From: Rhodobacter sp.
GTDB lineage: Bacteria > Pseudomonadota > Alphaproteobacteria > Rhodobacterales > Rhodobacteraceae
DNA: 42,419 bases
Direction: 5' to 3'
Assembly (NCBI GenBank): GCA_020250125.1
Contig: JADCEL010000012.1
Location: forward strand, 1-42,419
A program made the position numbers and the translations under genes. Positions 1-7,605 of this stretch are shown one piece after another. A model generated the notes under the pieces. The model was not told the origin of the DNA. It ran no database searches and saw only the letters and a program-made list of their open reading frames with translations. How positions within the stretch are numbered: position 1 is the first letter of the stretch; each line of letters opens with the position of its first letter.

Positions 1-50
1 ACGAAATCAACGACGCGCTGACGAAGTTCCATAGGAAGTGGCTTGCCCAT
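1..50 (-). CDS. IS630-family transposase, N-terminus only (leaves the window)
   Basis: Reading leftwards from the ATG at 50, the sequence translates as MGKPLPMELRQRVVDF before the window ends. This start is typical of IS630-type (Tc1/mariner-like, DDE) transposases, whose N-terminal helix-turn-helix begins with an MGK-x-hydrophobic-S/P-x-DLR-x-RVV pattern. Only 16 residues are visible, so the catalytic DDE domain and whether the gene is intact cannot be judged. It points away from the DhaL end of the polyol operon, placing a mobile element at the left border of the catabolic region. The call rests on recognising a short conserved start. Confidence 0.6.
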   Translation of the reverse strand, partial: MGKPLPMELRQRVVDF

Positions 51-140
51 ACATGACCCCCAACATCTGCCATAGGCAGAGGGAATCACAAATCAAACCT
101 CATGGGAATCCCGAATCGGAATGGTCGCAACACGCTCTAG
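1..140 (-). mobile_element. Left end of an IS630-type insertion sequence (partial)
   Basis: About 90 bases upstream of the transposase start are AT-richer than the flanks and carry related ATTCC/GATTC-type motifs between about 91 and 121, as expected for an insertion-sequence end. The outer boundary is not certain: a TA dinucleotide near 138, the IS630 target type, is one candidate. The other end lies outside the window. Confidence 0.4.
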
Positions 141-801
141 TGCGGGTTCGGGGCGATGGTGTGCTCTGTGCGTTTGAAATTCCTCGCGCGCCGCATCTTT
201 CCTGCCGGATTTGATCTGCGGCAAGTCGGGGCGCGGGATCCTGTCCCATGGCGTGGTGCAGCCCCAGGTGCCCACCGTGTCCCGGACCTGTCGGGGCCGG
301 TCATGCGCAGGGGACTGCCGGGCGCATGACGGCGGGAGTGTGGAAGGGCAGAAATTGGTCCGGGGGAGCCATTTCCTGACGAACGCGGACGGGTGCCATG
401 GGTTCAGGGGTTGTGCAGCGGGCGCGCCGGGGGGTGATGGCGTGCCCGTCGGGAAAGATGCCAAAGGCCCCGGTGCGGCGCTTGATCTCGCCCTTGGGGC
501 GCGTGATGGGGTTGGTTCAATGCAGCCTGGCGCGGCGGGCGGCGGGAAAGCCCATGCAAGCCGGCACATCCTGCCCGGTGCCGTCCTTAAGCAGGGCGCG
601 CTTCGGGCAGTTCGGGGGGGCAAGCCTTCATCCCGAACCCCCTTTCAACGGGTGGCCTTGCAAATCGGTGCTGCGGAACGATCCTGCCGTCCGCAGGCCG
701 CAGATGCCTGGTTCCGGTCATGGCACCGCAGGTCCGGCGTGCGTCTGTGCGCCGGTTCCGGTCCTGACCACTGGCCATCGCCAAGGGCCGGTCTTCTGAC
801 G
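141..801. other. Gap of about 660 bp without a supported gene
   Basis: This GC-rich stretch has open frames on both strands, but all translate to low-complexity Arg/Pro/Gly/Ala sequence without recognisable motifs. It lies between the insertion-sequence end and the stop of dhaL and may be decayed sequence. A perfect CTGACGTCAG palindrome covers 797-806 at the end of dhaL; I see no T-run there, so it is not a clear terminator. Confidence 0.5.
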
Positions 802-1461
802 TCAGCGGGCGATGCGGCGATCTGTCCCGTCTGCAAAGGCGGCAAGGATAAGGCAGCAAGATGTTGCACCGGCATCAAGAACACCGCGCGACCTTTCGCC
901 AAGACGGCTGGAGCGGCCCATCTTCGCCACCATGTCGCGCGTGCTGTCGCGGCCGGCTTCCGCCGCCGCCTTCATCCGGCCCAGGGCCTGCGGCCAGCCG
1001 TCCCCGTCCGCCAGCGCCGCCTCATAGGTTTCGACCGCCGGCACAAGGGTATCGAGCAGGGTCTTGTCCCCGACCCTGGCCGATCCGATGGCCTGAACAC
1101 CTTCCAGCCCGGCGCGGATCATGCGCCCGAACAGGGCGGCATCGATTTCGGCGGCACCGTCCAGCGCATCGGCCATATCCGAAAACATCATGCCGTAGAG
1201 TGGCCCCATTGACCCGCCGATCTCGGACATCAGGATGTCCGACAGGGTGCGCATCGCGCTGTCCAGCGTCCCGGACGCCCCGTCGATCCGGTCTTTCGCG
1301 CGGCCAAAGCCCTTGGCCATGTTGAAGCCGTGGTCACCATCGCCGATCTTGCCGTCAATCTCGCTGAGATAGGCCTTGTTCGCCACGATCACATCGGCGA
1401 CCTCGCACAGAATCCCGGCAGCACCGGCGTTCTTCAGCGTTGTCACCCCGCCCCCCATCAC
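802..1461 (-). CDS. dhaL: DhaL-type ADP/ATP-binding subunit of a dihydroxyacetone/erythrulose kinase
   Basis: This 219-residue protein belongs to the DhaL/DAK2 family, the nucleotide-binding half of dihydroxyacetone-type kinases. The diagnostic acidic motif EIDGKIGDGDHG, near residues 34-45, supplies the Asp residues that hold two Mg ions and ATP. The gene overlaps the end of dhaK by 4 bp (ATGA), so the two are probably translationally coupled and work as one kinase split over two chains. No DhaM/PTS protein is nearby, so ATP is the likely donor rather than phosphoenolpyruvate. By context (polyol dehydrogenase, sugar importer, RpiB-like isomerase) the substrate is more likely erythrulose or another ketose than dihydroxyacetone; that is inference. 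It is the last gene of the minus-strand operon. Confidence 0.88.
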   Translation of the reverse strand: MMGGGVTTLKNAGAAGILCEVADVIVANKAYLSEIDGKIGDGDHGFNMAKGFGRAKDRIDGASGTLDSAMRTLSDILMSEIGGSMGPLYGMMFSDMADALDGAAEIDAALFGRMIRAGLEGVQAIGSARVGDKTLLDTLVPAVETYEAALADGDGWPQALGRMKAAAEAGRDSTRDMVAKMGRSSRLGERSRGVLDAGATSCCLILAAFADGTDRRIAR

Positions 1462-2450
1462 AAGCCCGGCACATCGGTTGGCGCATCGAGAAGCGCCTTC
1501 AGTTCGGCGTCAAGCGCCATCACGGTCAGCGTCGCCCCGACCATTTCCAGCGACGTGAAGTAGTTCCCGACAAGCCCGCGATCAATCTTCAGGCCCGCAG
1601 CCTCGATCCGGTCTGCCATGCGGTCATAAAGCACGTAAAGTTCGTTGACCGGCGTCGCCCCAAGACCGGATACCAGCACCGCCACCTCGGTTCCGGCCGG
1701 CAGTGCGTGGTCGGCCAGCACCAGCGCCACCATGTCATCAGCCACCCCATTCGCGGATGTCAGCGGTTCCACCCGTGCCCCGGGTTCGCCGTGGTGGCCG
1801 ATGCCAACCTCCATCGTACCGGCCCTGATCTCGAAGTTCGGCTTGCCGGCGGCGGGCAGGGTGCATGGCCCAAGGCCGACACCGACCGAGCGGCAGTTGT
1901 CGATCGCCCTTTGCGCCGTGGCGATCACCTCGTCCAGGCTTGCCCCTGCGGCGGCCTTGGCGCCGCCGATCTTCCACATCAAGATCTCGCCCGCGACCCC
2001 CCGGCGTTTCTCGCGTTCCGTCAGGGGGGCCGAGCAGACATCATCGTTGGCGACGACCGTGGCGACGGTGATCCCCTGTTTGGCGGCCATGCGGGCCGCC
2101 ATCTTCACATTCATGTTGTCGCCGGCATAGTTGCCGTAGAGCACCGCCACCCCTGCGCCGCCATCGGCCGCGCGGATGGCATCGTGAAAGCTTTTCGCCG
2201 TCGGCGAGGAAAAAAGTTCCCCGACGGCAACCGCATCGACCATGGCCCGACCGGTATAGCCGATAAAGGCCGGCTCGTGGCCGGAACCACCCCCGGTTAC
2301 GATGCCGACCTTGCCCCTGACGGGCGCCTCGCGCGCCACGACGACACGCGCGTTGCCGGGGTCCAGGCGCACCCGGCCGGAATGCGCGCGCACAAAGCCG
2401 CGCACCGTTTCGTCAACAATGTCGTCCGGGTTGTTGATGAATCTCTGCAT
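1458..2450 (-). CDS. dhaK: DhaK-type substrate-binding subunit of a dihydroxyacetone/erythrulose kinase
   Basis: This 330-residue protein is a full-length DhaK. It has the glycine motif GGGSGHEP (about residues 53-60), the conserved GNYAGDNMNVKMA segment with the catalytic Asp, and GIGHHGEPG near residue 216, where a His forms the covalent hemiaminal with the ketone substrate. The start has a good AGGGGAA ribosome site. In eukaryotic and many bacterial kinases DhaK and DhaL are fused; here they are separate, as in PTS-type systems, but without DhaM. The gene sits 18 bp downstream of the GolD-like dehydrogenase. Mycobacterial DerK and LerK erythrulose kinases belong to the same superfamily, so D-erythrulose is the favoured substrate in this context; dihydroxyacetone or xylulose remain possible. 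Confidence 0.88.
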   Translation of the reverse strand: MQRFINNPDDIVDETVRGFVRAHSGRVRLDPGNARVVVAREAPVRGKVGIVTGGGSGHEPAFIGYTGRAMVDAVAVGELFSSPTAKSFHDAIRAADGGAGVAVLYGNYAGDNMNVKMAARMAAKQGITVATVVANDDVCSAPLTEREKRRGVAGEILMWKIGGAKAAAGASLDEVIATAQRAIDNCRSVGVGLGPCTLPAAGKPNFEIRAGTMEVGIGHHGEPGARVEPLTSANGVADDMVALVLADHALPAGTEVAVLVSGLGATPVNELYVLYDRMADRIEAAGLKIDRGLVGNYFTSLEMVGATLTVMALDAELKALLDAPTDVPGL

Positions 2451-2468
2451 GTCGTTCCCCTGTGCGAG

Positions 2469-3230
2469 TTATCTGACGGTGAAGCCGCCATCGACAAGAA
2501 GGTCGGCACCGTTGATCATTCTTGCGCCCGGTGAGGCAAGGAACACCGCCGCCGCTGCAATTTCCCCGGGTTCGGCAAAGCGCCCCATCGGGATCTGCGC
2601 CTTCATCGCGTCGCCCTTGGGGCCTTCCCACGCCTTCTTGCCCAGTTCCGTCAGGACCACCGTGGGCGAGATCGAATTCACGGTGATGCCGTGGCGGCCC
2701 CATTCCAGCGCCAGGGTCTTTGTCAGCCCAATCACCCCGAACTTCGACGCGCAATAGGCGACGTGGCCGTCAATGGCGACCGATCCGGCCTGCGATGCCA
2801 TGTTGATGATGGCACCGCCACCCGAAGCAATCATGCGCCGCCCGACCGCCTGCGCCACCAGAAAGCTGCCGGTCAGGTTGATGTCCAGGGTTCTTTGCCA
2901 TGCCGTCAGGCTGATCTCCCCGGCCGGTGCCAGATCGACGATACCGGCGGAATTCACCAGAATGTCGATCCGCCCGAAGTCGCGCCCCACTGCGGCAACG
3001 GCAGTCTCGACGCTGGCCGGGTCCGCCACGTTGCAGGCGGCAGACATGGCACCGGGATGCCGCGCGGCCGCGTCGGCGGCGGCCCCTGCGTTCAGGTCAA
3101 GCACGGCAACGCGCACACCCTTGGCCGCAAATGCGGCGACGATGGCGGCCCCGATGCCCGATGCACCTCCGGTCACGATGGCGGTCTTTCCGGCAATCGG
3201 AAAATCGAAATTCAGCTTTGTCCCGGTCAT
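2469..3230 (-). CDS. SDR polyol dehydrogenase, GolD/DthD (D-threitol or D-arabitol dehydrogenase) type
   Basis: This 253-residue classical short-chain dehydrogenase has the NAD motif TGGASGIG (about 20-27), the NSAG motif, and the catalytic Ser-Tyr-Lys set in NMASQAG and AYCASK. The C-terminal part contains SPTVVLTELGKKAW, GPKGDA, GRFAEPGEIAAAAVFLAS and MINGADL, which I recognise as the pattern of the GolD/DthD group: D-threitol dehydrogenase of mycobacteria and D-arabitol dehydrogenase of Listeria. It would oxidise a polyol (threitol to erythrulose) with NAD. The neighbours fit: an importer upstream and a DhaK/DhaL kinase downstream. The exact polyol is inference; family membership is well supported. 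Confidence 0.82.
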   Translation of the reverse strand: MTGTKLNFDFPIAGKTAIVTGGASGIGAAIVAAFAAKGVRVAVLDLNAGAAADAAARHPGAMSAACNVADPASVETAVAAVGRDFGRIDILVNSAGIVDLAPAGEISLTAWQRTLDINLTGSFLVAQAVGRRMIASGGGAIINMASQAGSVAIDGHVAYCASKFGVIGLTKTLALEWGRHGITVNSISPTVVLTELGKKAWEGPKGDAMKAQIPMGRFAEPGEIAAAAVFLASPGARMINGADLLVDGGFTVR

Positions 3231-3254
3231 TGCCTTGTGTGTTCCTGTTATTTT

Positions 3255-3311
3255 CCGGCCACGGCACCTGCGGCCGGTCAGTTTGGCGCGGGACGGCCCG
3301 GGCCGTCCCGC
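3255..3311 (-). promoter_or_regulatory. Two intercistronic stem-loops behind the binding-protein gene
   Basis: Between the stop of the binding-protein gene (3330) and the dehydrogenase start (3230) lie a perfect 24-bp palindrome at 3288-3311 (arm GCGGGACGGCCC) and a second inverted repeat at 3255-3277 (CCGGCC/GGCCGG). Neither is followed by a T-run on the minus strand, so they are more likely mRNA-stabilising or partial-attenuation hairpins than a full terminator. Such hairpins are known to let periplasmic binding proteins be made in excess of the other operon products. Confidence 0.6.
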
Positions 3312-3329
3312 TTTGCTGTCACACCCGGA

Positions 3330-4310
3330 TTACTTGCGCAGGGCAAGCAGGGCGTCGACGTTTTCTGCCGTGACGGGCGTCCACGGCACGCTGTATTCGG
3401 CATCTGTCCCGCCGTTCCACGGCATGTCGGAATAGGTCGTCCAGATGTCCGACATCGGCTCGTAGTCGGGCTTCACCGACTTGATGGCGACATCCAGCGC
3501 GCCCTGGGCCTGAGCGCGCGCATCCTGCAGGATCGACGCCATGTCTCCGGCCTTCACCGCAAGAAGGGCATCGGTGATCCCGTCGATACCGGCGATTGCG
3601 AAATCGGTCACGTTCAGGCCGGCGGCCTTGATTGCTTCGATTGCCCCCAGGGCCATCTCGTCGTTCTGGCCGATGATGCCGTCGATCGTGTCGGGATGCG
3701 CGGTCAGCCAGTTCTCCATCAGGGTCTGCGCCTCGGCACGGGACCAGTTCGCAGTCTGCTGTTCGATGACCTTCACGTCGGGGCATTCGGCAAGGGCCTT
3801 CAGGTTGCCCTCAAGCCGGCTGATCTGGGCCGACTGACCGATCGGGCCTTCGATGATGACGACCTCGCCCTTGCAGCCGATCTTGTCCAGAACGTACTTG
3901 GCCTCCATGTAGCCGGACTTGACATCGTCAGAGCCGACATAGGACTTCAGCTTGTCGCTGTTGACGCGGGTGTTGGAACCGACCACCGGAATCCCTGCGG
4001 CAGCGGCGGCATCGACCGCAGCGGCACCGGCCTCGATATCGATCGGCACGAAGATGATCGCATCGAAATCCTGGGCGATCATGGTGTCGAACTGCTCTTG
4101 CTGGACAAGCGCGTCATAGCGCCCGTCGAAGATCGTCAGTTCGACAAGGCCCTCTTTCACGGCAGGGTGGTCTTCCAGTGCCGCCGACCAGATCTGCATG
4201 AACTCGGCGTTCAGGCCATAGACGGCGGCCCCGATCTTCGGTTTGTCCTGGGCCATCGCGGGCATCGTCAGCGCAGTGGTTGCCAGAATGGCAAACAGGG
4301 TCTTCTTCAT
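3330..4310 (-). CDS. Periplasmic sugar/polyol-binding protein of an ABC importer
   Basis: The 326-residue protein starts with a signal peptide (MKKTLFAILATTALTMPAMA, cleavage likely before Gln21) and is a type I periplasmic binding protein of the ribose/xylose/polyol group. Typical segments are FDAIIFVPID near residue 78, IPVVGSNTRV and VVIIEGPIGQSA in the middle, and DGIIGQNDEMALGAIEAI near 210. It captures the substrate in the periplasm for the adjacent permease and ATPase. Its start has a strong GGGAGGAG ribosome site. Two stem-loops follow the stop codon, probably raising its expression over the downstream enzymes. By context a tetritol (D-threitol) or related polyol is the likely ligand. 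Confidence 0.85.
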   Translation of the reverse strand: MKKTLFAILATTALTMPAMAQDKPKIGAAVYGLNAEFMQIWSAALEDHPAVKEGLVELTIFDGRYDALVQQEQFDTMIAQDFDAIIFVPIDIEAGAAAVDAAAAAGIPVVGSNTRVNSDKLKSYVGSDDVKSGYMEAKYVLDKIGCKGEVVIIEGPIGQSAQISRLEGNLKALAECPDVKVIEQQTANWSRAEAQTLMENWLTAHPDTIDGIIGQNDEMALGAIEAIKAAGLNVTDFAIAGIDGITDALLAVKAGDMASILQDARAQAQGALDVAIKSVKPDYEPMSDIWTTYSDMPWNGGTDAEYSVPWTPVTAENVDALLALRK

Positions 4311-4369
4311 TATGTGCTCCTCCCTTTCATTGGTTGCACGGGTCGTTGGTTGAACGGGTCACGGCAGGG

Positions 4370-5386
4370 TCACTCGCGGCGATGACGCGCCTGGTCGAGC
4401 ATCACTGCGGCAACAATCAGCACGCCCTTGATGACCTGCTGGTAGTAGGATTCGACCCCCATCAGATCGAGGCCGTTGTTGACGACGCTGATCAGCAGCG
4501 CGCCGATCAGCGTTCCGGTCACGCGGCCGACACCGCCGGCAAGGCTGGTGCCGCCGATCACGACCGCCGCAATCGCATCAAGCTCGTAGGCAATCCCGGC
4601 CTGCGGCAGGGCGGACCCGGTCCGCGCCGCCAGCATCATGCCGGCAAGGCCCGCAAGGCCGCCCGAGATCACATAGACCAGAAACCGGATGCGGCGCACG
4701 TTGATGCCGGACACGACAGCGGCATGGGGGTTGCCGCCTGCGGCATAGACATGCCGACCGAAGCGGGTGGCGGACAGGACCCACCAGGCAATCAGAAACA
4801 CCACGGCAAAGATGATCACCAGCACGGGAATGCCCGCAATCTCGCCCGTACCGATGACGCGGAACCCGGGCGTCAGTTCGGGAACCGGCCTGCCCCCGCC
4901 GTAAAGCAGCGTCAGGCCACGGGCAGCCGACAGCATTCCCAGGGTGGCGACGAAGGCCGGGACGGCAAAGCGCGACACCACAACACCAGAGACGGCACCA
5001 CAGGCCATGCCGACCGAAAGCCCGACGGCAATCGCAAGCAGCGCAGGGTAGGGTCCGCCCGCAACCCCCGCAGTCGACGAGGTGGTGGCCAGCGAAGCCG
5101 CGACGATCCCGGCCAGGGCCACCACCGATCCCACCGACAGGTCGATGCCGCGGGTCAGGATCACGAAGGTCATCCCGACCGCCAGAATGCCGTTGATCGA
5201 CGTCTGGCGCAGGACGTTGGTGATGTTGCGTGCCGTCAGGAAGTACTCATTCACCACCGCAAGCACGAGGCAGACCAGGACCAAAGCAACCAGAATGCCG
5301 TATTTCTGGCCGTAGACGGCAAGACGGCGCCTCAGGCCCCCACCGCGTGCCTCGGTGCCCGGTGCAATGGTCTGCTTTGCTTCCAT
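4370..5386 (-). CDS. Sugar ABC transporter permease (RbsC family)
   Basis: This 338-residue integral membrane protein of the RbsC/BPD_transp_2 family has many hydrophobic segments. It contains NITNVLRQTSINGILAVGMT near its start, the family signature ILTRGIDLSVGSVVALAG, and IAAVVIGGTSLAGGVGRVTGT near its end. I place the start at the ATG at 5386, which has GGAGAGGA at the right distance; an in-frame GTG 18 bases upstream has no better site. It forms the membrane channel for the adjacent ATPase and binding protein. The spacing to the ATPase gene is 27 bp, consistent with one operon. Confidence 0.87.
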   Translation of the reverse strand: MEAKQTIAPGTEARGGGLRRRLAVYGQKYGILVALVLVCLVLAVVNEYFLTARNITNVLRQTSINGILAVGMTFVILTRGIDLSVGSVVALAGIVAASLATTSSTAGVAGGPYPALLAIAVGLSVGMACGAVSGVVVSRFAVPAFVATLGMLSAARGLTLLYGGGRPVPELTPGFRVIGTGEIAGIPVLVIIFAVVFLIAWWVLSATRFGRHVYAAGGNPHAAVVSGINVRRIRFLVYVISGGLAGLAGMMLAARTGSALPQAGIAYELDAIAAVVIGGTSLAGGVGRVTGTLIGALLISVVNNGLDLMGVESYYQQVIKGVLIVAAVMLDQARHRRE

Positions 5387-5413
5387 CACGTCGTTCCTCT
5401 CCACGTCCGGTCT

Positions 5414-6895
5414 TCACGCCGCCAGATGTACCAGCCGGTCGGCCGACAGTTCGGTGCGCGACAGCTCTCCGGATATCCGCCCGTCCCGCATGACGACGGC
5501 GCGGTCAGCCATACCCACAACCTCATCCGTTTCGGACGAGATCAGGATCACCGCCCCGCCGGCCGAGGCGAAGTCAGACATCACGCGGTAGATTTCCCGC
5601 TTGGCGCCAACGTCGACACCCCGCGTCGGTTCGTCCAGCAACAGCACCTTCGGCGCGGTCAGGAACCATTTGCCGAGGACCACCTTCTGCTGGTTTCCCC
5701 CCGACAATCCCGCCACTTCCAGCCGGTCGCTTGCCGTCTTGATGCGGAACTTTTCGATCATGTCGCGCGCCGACTGGCTTTCGCGGCGTCCGCTCATGAC
5801 CGGACCCACGCCCAGAAAGGGAAGATGGGCCATGCAGATGTTGTCGCGCACGCTTGCCGACAGGACAAGGCCGCTGCCCTTGCGGTCTTCGGTCACGTAA
5901 GCCAGGCCGAGCCCGATAGCCTCTGCGGGAGAAGAGACGGAAATCCGGCGGCCATCCAGCACAACCTCGCCCCCCCGGTCCCCGACCAGCCCGAAGAGAC
6001 GCTCGAATATCTCGCTGCGCCCCGACCCCATCAGACCGAAGATCGCCAGAATTTCGCCACGGCGCACCTCGAAGCTGACGTTTCGGACCCGGTTGGTCGA
6101 ATTGAGGCCGCGAACGGACAGCAGCGTTTCGTCACCCGGCGTGTTCGTCTTGATGAATTCCTCTTTCAGCGGGCGGCCGACGATCATCTGGATCAACTGC
6201 TCGCGGCTGACGGTCGCCATGCTGCCACTGTCCACAAAGGCCCCGTCCCGGAACACGGTGAACGTGTCTGCGATCTGAAAAATCTCGGAAAGCCGGTGGC
6301 TGACGTAGATGATCCCCTTGCCCTTGAGCTTCAGTGTCCGGATGGCCGCGAAAAGCTGATCCGCCTCTGCCTCGCCCAGCGCCGAGGTCGGCTCGTCCAT
6401 GATGATGATTTCGGCGTCATAGCTCAGCGCCTTGGCAATCTCGACCAGTTGCAGCTTGGCGACGCTCAGGTTCATCATCAGCGTTCGCGCATCAATGTCG
6501 AAGTGCAAGTCATCCAGCAGGGACTGCGCCATGCTGTTCATGCTGCGAAAGTCGATCCGGCCGAATCCGGCCAGCGGCTCGCGTCCCAGAAAGATGTTCT
6601 CGGCCACCGACATTGCCGGAACCGGGCTCAGCTCCTGCTCGATGATCGAGATGCCGGCCGCAAGCGCCTCACGCGGGCTGCGGAAGTTCACCTCGGCCCC
6701 GTTTCGCCTGATGATGCCCGAGTCGCGGGCCTGAATGCCCATGACGATGGACAGAAGGGTGGATTTGCCGGCACCGTTGCCCCCGCAAAGCGCATGCACC
6801 GAGCCGCGTTCAAGCGCGAAACGGCCGTTCGACAGGGCCGTGACGCCGCCGAACGACTTGGTCACCCCCCCGACTTCCAGCAGCTTCGGCTGCAT
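5414..6895 (-). CDS. Sugar ABC transporter ATPase with two nucleotide-binding domains (RbsA family)
   Basis: At 493 residues this has the two-domain layout of RbsA/XylG-type ATPases. Domain 1 has a normal Walker A (GGNGAGKST, 38-46), a Walker B ending in IIIMDEPTSAL and a family-typical degenerate signature LSVAK. Domain 2 has the usual altered Walker A (GLMGSGRSE), an LSGGNQQK signature and LLLDEPTRGVD. I use the ATG at 6895 because AGGGGGAAG precedes it; an in-frame ATG at 6922 lacks such a site. It is the first gene of the minus-strand polyol operon and powers uptake through the downstream permease. Confidence 0.88.
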   Translation of the reverse strand: MQPKLLEVGGVTKSFGGVTALSNGRFALERGSVHALCGGNGAGKSTLLSIVMGIQARDSGIIRRNGAEVNFRSPREALAAGISIIEQELSPVPAMSVAENIFLGREPLAGFGRIDFRSMNSMAQSLLDDLHFDIDARTLMMNLSVAKLQLVEIAKALSYDAEIIIMDEPTSALGEAEADQLFAAIRTLKLKGKGIIYVSHRLSEIFQIADTFTVFRDGAFVDSGSMATVSREQLIQMIVGRPLKEEFIKTNTPGDETLLSVRGLNSTNRVRNVSFEVRRGEILAIFGLMGSGRSEIFERLFGLVGDRGGEVVLDGRRISVSSPAEAIGLGLAYVTEDRKGSGLVLSASVRDNICMAHLPFLGVGPVMSGRRESQSARDMIEKFRIKTASDRLEVAGLSGGNQQKVVLGKWFLTAPKVLLLDEPTRGVDVGAKREIYRVMSDFASAGGAVILISSETDEVVGMADRAVVMRDGRISGELSRTELSADRLVHLAA

Positions 6896-6920
6896 CGCTT
6901 CCCCCTGTAAACTTTTGCAC

Positions 6921-6950
6921 ACTATCTGCGCGCCTGCAAGACGGTGTCAA
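6921..6950 (-). promoter_or_regulatory. Predicted promoter of the polyol-uptake operon
   Basis: On the minus strand a perfect -35 TTGACA (6945-6950) is followed after 18 bp by GATAGT (6921-6926). The 5' leader would be short, ending at the ATPase start at 6895. A TTGCACA heptamer at 6915-6921 overlaps the predicted start of transcription and recurs in the opposite promoter. Confidence 0.5.
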
Positions 6951-7080
6951 GCGAGTCCTTTTGCCCCCGTTGCCCTTGGCTGGCGGGCCAATGCGCAGCC
7001 GCGTCCTGTGATTTGGCCTTTTCGCCCGATCACCCGCAGGGGCGCAGGTCCGCTGTTCGGCAGGCATTGCCGCAAGCCGG

Positions 7081-7108
7081 TTGACAATTGCACAGCAGGC
7101 GTTCAAAT
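7081..7108 (+). promoter_or_regulatory. Predicted promoter of the rpiB-like gene and sorC regulator
   Basis: A TTGACA box at 7081-7086 is followed after 16 bp by TCAAAT (7103-7108), about 24 bases before the start codon at 7132. The spacer contains TTGCACA (7088-7094), the same heptamer and strand as at 6915-6921 in the divergent promoter. This makes it a candidate half-site for the adjacent SorC regulator. Confidence 0.45.
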
Positions 7109-7131
7109 GAACGGCAACAAGGGAGGCGCAC

Positions 7132-7587
7132 ATGCGGGTTGCGATCGGCTGTGACGAGGCAGGTTTTGACCTGAAGGAGCTGCTCAGGGCACACATCGCC
7201 GCGCTTGGGCACAGCGTCACCGATTTTGGCGTCCGGGCAGGCGAAACCGCGCTTTATCCCGACATCGCCTTTGCTGTGGCAACGGCTGTCGCGCAAGGCG
7301 AGCACGAGCGGGCGGTCCTGATCTGCGGCACGGGAATTGGCGTCTGCATCAGCGCCAACAAGGTGCGCGGCATCCGCGCGGCCCAGGCGCATGACAGTTA
7401 TTCGGCCGAGCGCGCCCAAAAGAGCAACGACGCCCAGATTATCTGCCTCGGTGCGCGTGTGATCGGGCCAGAGCTTGCAAGAAGCGTCGTTTCATCCTTC
7501 CTTGGGTCATCGTTTGAACATGGCCGGTCCGGCCCGAAGGTTGACAGGATTCTTGAATACGAAAAAGCCCAAAGCCGGGCACCCTGA
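7132..7587 (+). CDS. RpiB/LacAB-family sugar-phosphate isomerase, EryI/DerI-like
   Basis: This 151-residue isomerase has the RpiB fold signature: the catalytic Cys in CGTGIGVCI (about residue 66), ANKVRGIRAA and GARVIG. The usual DHAG motif near residue 9 reads DEAG, so the His found in true ribose-5-phosphate isomerases B is replaced. From memory, the erythrose-4-phosphate-forming EryI of Brucella also lacks that His and shares the HD-x-YSAERA-x2-SN-x-AQII block, so D-erythrulose 4-phosphate to D-erythrose 4-phosphate is the favoured reaction. It has a strong GGGAGG ribosome site and is transcribed divergently from the operon that would supply its substrate. A ribose or allose phosphate substrate is the alternative. 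Confidence 0.8.
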   Translation: MRVAIGCDEAGFDLKELLRAHIAALGHSVTDFGVRAGETALYPDIAFAVATAVAQGEHERAVLICGTGIGVCISANKVRGIRAAQAHDSYSAERAQKSNDAQIICLGARVIGPELARSVVSSFLGSSFEHGRSGPKVDRILEYEKAQSRAP

Positions 7588-7605
7588 CGCATAAGGAACC
7601 GCTGC

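Noticed and set aside
4280-6910. 876-codon open frame on the plus strand opposite the polyol transporter genes
   Set aside because: Rich in His, Arg, Gln and Gly without motifs; it is the antisense shadow of three well-supported transporter genes.
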